7,187 nt of DNA, taken from contig CABUZI010000087.1 in NCBI GenBank assembly GCA_902496005.1, positions 1 through 7,187 of the forward strand, in the 5' to 3' direction. A program made the position numbers and the translations under genes. This DNA is from an uncultured Collinsella sp. GTDB lineage: Bacteria > Actinomycetota > Coriobacteriia > Coriobacteriales > Coriobacteriaceae. The notes beneath the pieces were generated by a model. That model made no database searches. It had not been told where the DNA came from and saw nothing but the letters and a program-made list of their open reading frames with translations. Shown here piece by piece: positions 1 to 5,423 of this stretch (its first letter is position 1; each line of letters begins with the position of its first letter).

Positions 1-3000
1 GCCCGCGCCCCACGACATGGTTGGGCAGACACCCGAACGGCTGCAGGATCACGAAGTTGCGGCAGCCGCGCTTGGCGTGCTCGAGGATCTCCGCCGGAAT
101 CAGCACGCCCTCGCCCGCATCGAACGTATGGTGCAGGATCTTATCGCTCGCGCGCACGAGCTCGGGCATGCGCGTCGGCGGCTCGTAGAGCGGGCTCGCC
201 GCGCCCAGGCGGTCGCAACGGTCGTGCGCGAGCTCGAACAGGTTGTCCGCCGTGGCGTACCAGGCCTTTTCGGGCAGCGACAGGTCGACGTGGAACTCGC
301 GCGACTGCGCATGCTTGTAGAAATAGGTCTTGCGGATCACGTCGGTCATGCGCGCCTCGATGACCTCGAGCCCGTTGTCCTCGAGGTAGCGCTCGATCTC
401 GTGGTTGGCGCCGAGATGGAAATTGAGCAGGTACTCGCCCACGATGAGAACGGTCGGATGCGGGTTCGAGCGGTCGTACGGAACGGCGTCCATGATCGCA
501 AGCGCGCGTTTGAAGCCCGTCGCCTGGCCTCTCAGCCCCGAGCGCTCCATGCCCTCGATAACCTCATCGAGCGCGCGGTCGAACGCAGCGTCCGCCGCGC
601 CCTTCTCGAGCTCATAGGGACGGATGCGCCTAAGCATGGCCTCGAGGGCATCGATCATGGGAAGACCGTAGGCGATCTGGATGCTCGGGCCAAGGCCGAG
701 CTTGAAGCCCGGATGCGCATTGTGGGCATCGACGTCGTCGTTGGTGAGCACCGGGACATAGTCGTATCCCGCGTCGTCGAGCGCGCGGCGCAGCAGGGGC
801 ATGTAGTGCGTCAGGCGGCAGTCGCCGATATACTTGCCAGTCACCACGGCGACGTCGTGCGGGTCGTACTTACCGCTCTTGAGTGCCGCGAGCGCCTCGC
901 CGATCACGATTTGCGCGGGGAAGCAGATGTCGTTGTGCACATAGCGTTTGCCCAGGCGGATGGCATCCTCGCGCCCGATATCAAGGGCCTCGGCGCGCAC
1001 GCCCTGATTGCGCATCGCCGCGGTCATGAGCCTGCAGAACGCATGGGAGGTGTTGGGGACCAGCGCGATCTTGTCGTGCCGGTCGCGCTTGGTGTACTTG
1101 ACCTTATACGGGTCGTCGAGCGGATGGACCGCGTGCACCCGGGCGCCCTCGGCACGCTCCTCCGCGCGACGACGGTTGACCGACTCGATAAACGAACGCA
1201 CGCGAATGCCCATGGGACCGGCGACGTCGCTCTCATCGAGCTTGATCATCATCGGAACCTTGGAGCCCATCTCGCCCATCATGCGCGCGATCTCGTCGGT
1301 GAGATACGCATCGTGGCCGCAGCCGAAGCTGCCCATCTGCACGAGCTCGAGCTCGGGCGTCGATGCGACGATGACCGCGCACGACAGCATGCGCGCATGG
1401 TAGTTGTTCACGATGTCGATGCGGCTGTTGGAAAGATCGACGTTGCAGACCCCCGGCACCGCATCGGGCGTCAGCACGGGGATGCCGCGCTCAGAGAAGA
1501 GCTTGGGCAGCCCGTGGTTGACCAGCGGGTCGTTGTGGTACGGGCGCGAAGCGATCACCACCGCGTAGCCGCCGTCCTCGCGCACGTTCTCGAGCACCTG
1601 CCTGCCGCGCAGCTGCAGCTGGTTCTCAAACGTCTCCTGCGCGCGGTCCGCCTGCTCGGTCGCCTTGGCAACCAGGTCGGCATCGATATCGAAGGTCTCC
1701 TTGCACCACGCCTTGAGCTGGCGGTTTCGGTCGCCCTCGTCGTACCAGTGGAACAGCGGCGTATCGAACGGAACGCCGAAACGCTCCTCCGGGTTATCGG
1801 AATTGCGCATCACGTAGGGGTATCCCTTTACGACGGCGCACATCCACTCGCTGGTAGAGGCGGTGTTTTCGGTGGGCACCGTCGTGATGATGGGCATGAA
1901 GATGCGGTCGACGCCGGCGTCGACGAGATTGCGGATGTGCCCGTGGACGAGCTTGGCCGGGAAGCACACGGTGTCGGATGTGACGTGCGCCAGACCGCGC
2001 TCGTACATCGCCTTGGTGCTGCGTCCCGAGACGCGCACCTTAAAGCCGAGCGTGCTGAAGAACGTCGACCAGAACGGCATGGTGTCCCAGAACTCGAGCA
2101 CACGGGGAATGCCGATCGTGACATCGCGCCCCCCGCAGACGGGAACCGTGGGGTACGACTCGAACAGCAGCTTCTCGCGGTCGACAAAGAGATTGGGGGC
2201 AGCCGCGGTCCGGTCGCGCCCCGTGCCGGGTGCCTGTGCCTCGCAAGCACCCTGCGGACGCAGCTCCTCCGCCGCGGGAACCTCGCGCACGAGCTCATCC
2301 CATGAGATGGCGCCGCCGCGCGGGCAGCGATTGCCCGTGACGTAAAGCGAGCCGTCGCCAAATGCCACGACCGCGCGCTGGCAGCGGTTGTTGCACCGAC
2401 GGCAGGTAACGCCGCCGAACTCGCGATGCTCGAAGCGCTCCACGGCATCGAGCCCGATAAACGACGTGCCGGCGTCGCCCTTGCGGCATTCCTCGCGCGC
2501 GAGCAGGGCGATACCGATAGCGCCCATCAGCCCCGGGTGGGGCGCACGCGTGACGGGTTTGCCCAGATACTGCTCGAATGCGCGCAGCACCGCGTCGTTT
2601 CGGAACGTGCCGCCCTGGACGACGACTTTGTCGCCCAGACGGTTGAGATTTGAAACGCGAATGACCTTGGTGAACACGTTCTCGATAATCGAACGGCAGA
2701 GACCGGCCATGATGTCGCCCGGACCCTTACCGCGCCGCTGCTCGGAAACGACGCTGCTGTTCATGAACACCGTGCAGCGGCTGCCGAGAACGGCGGGGGC
2801 TTTGGACGAAAATGCCTCGGTCGCGATATCCTCAACGGCTATTCCGAGGTTTTTGGCAAAACCCTCGAGGAACGAGCCGCAGCCCGCAGAGCACGCCTCG
2901 TTGACGACGATATCGGTCAGCACGCCGTGGTTGAGCCAGATGGCCTTCATATCCTGTCCGCCGATGTCGAGCACGAAGGTCGCATCGGGAACGCATGCGC

Positions 3001-4282
3001 ACGCGGCGCGGGCGTGCGCGACCGTCTCGACCGTATGGTAGTCGGCGTGGAACGCGCGCGCGAAAAGCTCCTCGCCGTATCCCGTGGTGCCCACGGCATC
3101 GATCGCAAGCGTGACTCCCGCTGTCTCCCAGCGGTTCTTCAAGCTGACAAGACCCTGTTGGGCGACGTCGAGCGGTCTGCCGTTATTAGACGCGTAGAAC
3201 GAATCGACAAGCTCACCCGCCTCATCGACCAGGGCGAACTTGGTCGTCGTGCTCCCCGAATCGATACCGAGCGCCACACGCACCGTCTCTCCGGGCGCAT
3301 ACGCATCCGGACCCTTTGCCGGCGTCTCTTTGCCATGGCGTGCCGTAAAATCCGCCTGCTCGGCAGGTGTGGCAAAAAAGGGCTGGGCAAGACGTCCCTC
3401 CCCGCTTGCGGGCGCGACCGTCTCGAGCTTATCCAGCCGGACAAAAGCGTCGGGAAGGTCGATCGGTTGGGACGATGCGAACATGTCGGTCAGCGACAGG
3501 GCGGCACCGCGCGCGACCATGATCTGCGGATCGCGCGGGACGATAACCTGATCGTCCGATAGATTCAGTTGCTCCCGGAACACGCGGACCAGTGTGGGGT
3601 TGTAGGCGAGCGTACCGCCCTCGAAGATTACCGGCGGCTCGATGTCGATACCCTGGGCCAGACCGCCGATCGTTTGGCGGGCGACCGCGTGAAGCGCCGA
3701 AAGCGCCAGGTCGGTGGCAGGAATGCCCTCGTTGAGCAGCGGCTGGATATCGGTCTTTGCGTACACGCCGCAGCGGCCCGAGACCTCGTGGACGGTCGTT
3801 CCCCGGCTTGCGAGCTGCTCGAACTCGCCCGATTCGGTGCCGACCCCCATGAGCTTTGCCATCTCGTCGATAAATGCACCGGTACCGCCTGCGCACGAGC
3901 CGTTCATGCGCATGTCGGCAACCTCGATGTCTCCCTTATCGTTGGTGCGGAAGAAGATCATCTTGGCGTCTTGGCCGCCCAGCTCGATGGCGCAGCGCGT
4001 CTGCGGATAGAACCTGCTGATCGCGAGCGCGTTGGCGACCACCTCCTGAACGTACGAGGCGCCCAGCGCGGTCGCGATATCGCGCGCACCCGAGCCGGTC
4101 ACCGCAACGCGCAGCGACTCATGGGGAAAGCGCTCGGCGAGCTCGCCGAGCATGGCGCGCACGCTCGCTGTCTGACACGCCCCGTGGCGGCGATATCCCC
4201 ACCACGCCTCGGCCATATCCTCGTGCATCGCGTAAACTTTGGTCGTCGTCGACCCTACGTCCAGTCCTACTAGCAACGCCAT
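1..4282 (-). CDS. Long acyl-CoA dehydratase activase-related protein (tandem BcrAD/BadFG activase + DUF2229), 3' end outside the window
   Basis: The family is an ATP-driven [4Fe-4S] activase that passes low-potential electrons to 2-hydroxyacyl-CoA dehydratases, probably in the cytosol; the partner of this long form is unknown. The reading frame starts at ATG 4282 (MALLVGLDVGSTTTK), with GGAG five bases upstream, and stays open for 1427 codons to the left edge. Activase domain 1 (about residues 1-265) has the phosphate loop DVGSTTTK (8-15), GGQD (102-105), NGSCAGGTGAF with Cys130, and SGRCGVY with Cys171. A linker rich in Pro and Ala follows. Domain 2 (about 335-600) has GIDSGSTTTK (339-348), GGQD (441-444), EACSAGCGSF with Cys464 and Cys468, and SRCTVF with Cys503. 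A CxxCxxxC...C motif lies at 627, 630, 634 and 653. DUF2229 begins near IGIPRVLEFWD (723) with CFPAK (Cys773). RPYHND (913-918), GCGHD (Cys988), NDICFPAQ (Cys1120) and GDCRL (Cys1155) follow. The last visible residues, FGCLPNHVVGRG, are typical near the C-terminus, so I expect a few tens more residues. It appears to be monocistronic, behind a terminator and a dyad operator. Confidence 0.95.
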   Translation of the reverse strand, partial: MALLVGLDVGSTTTKVYAMHEDMAEAWWGYRRHGACQTASVRAMLGELAERFPHESLRVAVTGSGARDIATALGASYVQEVVANALAISRFYPQTRCAIELGGQDAKMIFFRTNDKGDIEVADMRMNGSCAGGTGAFIDEMAKLMGVGTESGEFEQLASRGTTVHEVSGRCGVYAKTDIQPLLNEGIPATDLALSALHAVARQTIGGLAQGIDIEPPVIFEGGTLAYNPTLVRVFREQLNLSDDQVIVPRDPQIMVARGAALSLTDMFASSQPIDLPDAFVRLDKLETVAPASGEGRLAQPFFATPAEQADFTARHGKETPAKGPDAYAPGETVRVALGIDSGSTTTKFALVDEAGELVDSFYASNNGRPLDVAQQGLVSLKNRWETAGVTLAIDAVGTTGYGEELFARAFHADYHTVETVAHARAACACVPDATFVLDIGGQDMKAIWLNHGVLTDIVVNEACSAGCGSFLEGFAKNLGIAVEDIATEAFSSKAPAVLGSRCTVFMNSSVVSEQRRGKGPGDIMAGLCRSIIENVFTKVIRVSNLNRLGDKVVVQGGTFRNDAVLRAFEQYLGKPVTRAPHPGLMGAIGIALLAREECRKGDAGTSFIGLDAVERFEHREFGGVTCRRCNNRCQRAVVAFGDGSLYVTGNRCPRGGAISWDELVREVPAAEELRPQGACEAQAPGTGRDRTAAAPNLFVDREKLLFESYPTVPVCGGRDVTIGIPRVLEFWDTMPFWSTFFSTLGFKVRVSGRSTKAMYERGLAHVTSDTVCFPAKLVHGHIRNLVDAGVDRIFMPIITTVPTENTASTSEWMCAVVKGYPYVMRNSDNPEERFGVPFDTPLFHWYDEGDRNRQLKAWCKETFDIDADLVAKATEQADRAQETFENQLQLRGRQVLENVREDGGYAVVIASRPYHNDPLVNHGLPKLFSERGIPVLTPDAVPGVCNVDLSNSRIDIVNNYHARMLSCAVIVASTPELELVQMGSFGCGHDAYLTDEIARMMGEMGSKVPMMIKLDESDVAGPMGIRVRSFIESVNRRRAEERAEGARVHAVHPLDDPYKVKYTKRDRHDKIALVPNTSHAFCRLMTAAMRNQGVRAEALDIGREDAIRLGKRYVHNDICFPAQIVIGEALAALKSGKYDPHDVAVVTGKYIGDCRLTHYMPLLRRALDDAGYDYVPVLTNDDVDAHNAHPGFKLGLGPSIQIAYGLPMIDALEAMLRRIRPYELEKGAADAAFDRALDEVIEGMERSGLRGQATGFKRALAIMDAVPYDRSNPHPTVLIVGEYLLNFHLGANHEIERYLEDNGLEVIEARMTDVIRKTYFYKHAQSREFHVDLSLPEKAWYATADNLFELAHDRCDRLGAASPLYEPPTRMPELVRASDKILHHTFDAGEGVLIPAEILEHAKRGCRNFVILQPFGCLPNHVVGRG

Positions 4283-4314
4283 AATGCTCCGTCTCTCGCA
4301 TTTTTCCCGCTAGA

Positions 4315-4323
4315 GATATACCA
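4315..4323 (-). promoter_or_regulatory. Candidate extended -10 promoter of the activase gene
   Basis: On the minus strand the bases read TGGTATATC, an extended -10 (TGn) followed by a hexamer matching TATAAT at four of six positions. It would start transcription near 4308 and leave a leader of about 26 bases containing the GGAG ribosome site. No good -35 hexamer lies 16-18 bases upstream. That stretch is filled by the dyad at 4332-4352, which would fit an activator-dependent or repressed promoter. This is a reading by eye and needs transcript-start data. Confidence 0.3.
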
Positions 4324-4331
4324 CTCTACGT

Positions 4332-4352
4332 AATACAACAGACTGTTGTATT
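4332..4352. promoter_or_regulatory. Perfect 21-bp dyad, probable operator
   Basis: The half-site AATACAACAG is followed by one central base (A) and then its exact reverse complement, CTGTTGTATT. There is no mismatch over ten base pairs per arm. It lies 50-70 bases upstream of the activase start codon, beside the candidate -10, where a bound dimer would cover the -35 region. No T-run follows on either strand and the centre is too tight for a good RNA hairpin, so a protein-binding site is more likely than a terminator. TetR-like or GntR-like dimers bind sites of this size, but no regulator gene is in the window and the family cannot be told. Confidence 0.55.
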
Positions 4353-4361
4353 TAAACTCCG

Positions 4362-4397
4362 TATAAAAAGCGGCTGCCGAAACGCTTCAGCAGCCGC
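4362..4397 (-). terminator. Intrinsic terminator of the DUF2798 gene
   Basis: On the minus strand GCGGCTGC (4397-4390) pairs perfectly with GCAGCCGC (4377-4370) around a 12-base loop, followed at once by TTTTTATA (4369-4362). This is a standard rho-independent terminator reading leftwards, about 165 bases past the stop of the DUF2798 gene. It should insulate the activase gene from transcripts entering from the right. The plus strand has no T-run after the stem, so it is not bidirectional. Confidence 0.85.
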
Positions 4398-4509
4398 CGA
4401 ATGCACCAACAGATTGTTCTGCGCGCTAGCACGTCGGGCAACGGAGCAGCACGGGCCCTCCGGTCATGCGCACCGCTCACGCCCGCGATGTCGCCGAGAG
4501 AGCTATCCA

Positions 4510-4561
4510 CGCTTAGGGCTCCAACCAAGCAAGTCGCCCGCGCTCAGCAGATCCCTAAGCG
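4510..4561. repeat. Inverted repeat just past the DUF2798 stop codon
   Basis: CGCTTAGGG (4510-4518) and CCCTAAGCG (4553-4561) are perfect 9-bp inverted arms around a 34-base GC-rich spacer. The right arm ends two bases before the stop triplet of the DUF2798 gene (4564-4566). It would form a structured 3' untranslated region, perhaps protecting the mRNA end. There is no T-run, so it is not an intrinsic terminator. The rest of 4398-4563 shows no gene that I can support. Confidence 0.4.
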
Positions 4562-4563
4562 AG

Positions 4564-5112
4564 CTACTCGCACTCAGGAGCCATAGCCTGCTCCAAGAGC
4601 TCGGCATGCTCCTCCTCGAAAACCGTCCCCACAGGGAAGGCGCGACGGAAGACGAAGCGGGAAATCGGACCGGCTACCAAAAGGTTCCACGGCAGCGCCA
4701 TCACAAAATTATGCGGGATGTTGATCATCCAGATCGCGGGCACGGAATACAGGTTCGCAAGGATGCCGCCGGGCATGTGCGTCAGACCCTCACAGGCACC
4801 GTACAGCGACATGATGATGACCATGGGAACGACCATGCAGGAGCTGACGGCGAGCGTCATGGCAAGTGGCGAGCTCTTGCCCGGCGTGACCAAGTACTTA
4901 AAGGCGAAACCCTTGGCGAGCGGGCTGGCGACGAACCAGTCGCAGCACATGGCAAAAATGTAGGCAACGGGGAAGCCGAGCCACGCAGTGGCAACGACCT
5001 CGCCGTTGATGGCCCCGTGCTGCAGGGCAACGTTGTAGATGCTCATCCAGAGCACCATGCAAAAGCACATGATAAAGGTGAACAGCAGGCTCTCTCGTTT
5101 GTTGATAGGCAT
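4564..5112 (-). CDS. DUF2798 family integral membrane protein, two tandem copies of the domain
   Basis: This is a 182-aa hydrophobic protein of unknown function, expected in the cytoplasmic membrane. Four membrane segments can be seen at about residues 9-30, 41-61, 82-104 and 127-150. The two halves resemble each other: CFCMVLWMSIYN (16-27) matches SSCMVVPMVIIMSLYG (90-105), and VASPLAKGFAFKYL (61-74) matches VAGPISRFVFRRAF (146-159). This is the pattern of two DUF2798 units of about 75 residues, whereas many family members have one. The acidic tail (EEEHAELLEQ) should be cytosolic. I chose ATG 5112 (MPINKRESLLF) because GAGAGGA lies upstream. The spacing of about 11 bases is long, and an in-frame TTG at 5172 would add 20 residues that overlap a terminator stem, so it is unlikely. 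The family assignment is by recognition of sequence pattern, and no substrate is known. Confidence 0.85.
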   Translation of the reverse strand: MPINKRESLLFTFIMCFCMVLWMSIYNVALQHGAINGEVVATAWLGFPVAYIFAMCCDWFVASPLAKGFAFKYLVTPGKSSPLAMTLAVSSCMVVPMVIIMSLYGACEGLTHMPGGILANLYSVPAIWMINIPHNFVMALPWNLLVAGPISRFVFRRAFPVGTVFEEEHAELLEQAMAPECE

Positions 5113-5153
5113 AAAGGGCAGATTCCTCTCTGTGTTGTACCGCGGCGCCACGC

Positions 5154-5207
5154 AACAAAAACGGGCGGGCAAGATGGAGCTGTTGGGACTTCATCTCGCC
5201 CGCCCGT
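5154..5207 (-). terminator. Strong intrinsic terminator between the exporter and DUF2798 genes (possible leader attenuator)
   Basis: On the minus strand ACGGGCGGGC (5207-5198) pairs perfectly with GCCCGCCCGT (5170-5161). The stem continues inward after one mismatch with five more pairs (5192-5196 with 5172-5176) around a 15-base loop. TTTTTGTT follows from 5161 down to 5154. It is the evident end of the exporter transcript, about 217 bases past that stop codon. It lies only about 41 bases before the ATG of the next gene, and I see no convincing promoter in that gap. It may therefore lie inside the DUF2798 leader and act as an attenuator. Confidence 0.8.
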
Positions 5208-5297
5208 GTTACGCGCGTCTGCGACTACTTATGTGGTGGAACTACCCTAACACGAACGGCGCGCGCTTCGTAAGCGTTGAGTTTGTGGAGATGCAGG

Positions 5298-5397
5298 GCA
5301 CCAAAACCCCCGACCCCATAAGTTGCGGTGGAATACGGACTGTTTTGACCCTTTAAGCAACAATTCAGTCCCTATTTCACCGCAACTCATTTGGTGC
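5298..5397. repeat. Long composite intergenic inverted repeat
   Basis: The inner arms are 22 bases each: 5321-5342 and 5366-5387. Ten outer pairs (AGTTGCGGTG with CACCGCAACT) are perfect, followed by a G-T pair, AATA with TATT, one mismatch, and GGACTG with CAGTCC, around a 23-base loop. An outer pair of arms, GCACCAAA (5298-5305) and TTTGGTGC (5390-5397), encloses it with unequal spacers of 15 and 2 bases. Neither strand has a terminator-like T-run. It has the look of a palindromic interspersed element (REP/BIME or miniature transposable element), but copy number cannot be judged here. The rest of 5208-5297 holds only short weak repeats. Confidence 0.6.
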
Positions 5398-5423
5398 AAA
5401 GTAACCTGTCCCCCTTGTACCAA
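5391..5423. repeat. REP-like hairpin next to the exporter stop codon
   Basis: TTGGTGCAAAG (5391-5401) pairs with CTTGTACCAA (5414-5423), with one G-T pair and one bulged A. The loop is TAACCTGTCCCC (5402-5413). The right arm ends at the base next to the exporter stop triplet (5424-5426). The left arm is shared with the outer arm of the composite repeat, so the two structures compete. The loop design recurs in the hairpin at 7100-7128. It probably serves as a 3' mRNA structure or a REP element; there is no T-run. Confidence 0.55.

Noticed and set aside
17..2305. A 762-codon open frame on the plus strand
   Set aside because: It lies wholly antisense to the activase gene. Its product is a low-complexity mix of Arg, His, Val, Asp and Glu with no recognisable domain, while the minus strand gives conserved DUF2229 and activase motifs. 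Long antisense frames are common opposite GC-rich codons.
2388..4273. Several plus-strand frames of 200-235 codons and minus-strand frames in other phases
   Set aside because: All overlap the activase frame, which has clear family motifs throughout. None has a domain or a convincing ribosome site.
4119..4301. ATG at 4301 on the minus strand, upstream of the activase start
   Set aside because: It is in a different frame and gives a 60-residue Arg-rich peptide overlapping the activase gene, with no good ribosome site.
5133..5155. T-box-like string (GTGGCGCCGCGGTA on the minus strand) before the DUF2798 gene
   Set aside because: It resembles the GGTGGNACCGCG motif, but it lies after the terminator instead of before it. 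The key A is replaced and I see no specifier stem, so I treat it as chance.
5242..5319. Minus-strand frame of 25 codons (MGSGVLVPCIS...)
   Set aside because: No Shine-Dalgarno sequence precedes it and its start lies next to the arm of an inverted repeat. It is more likely chance within a repeat element.
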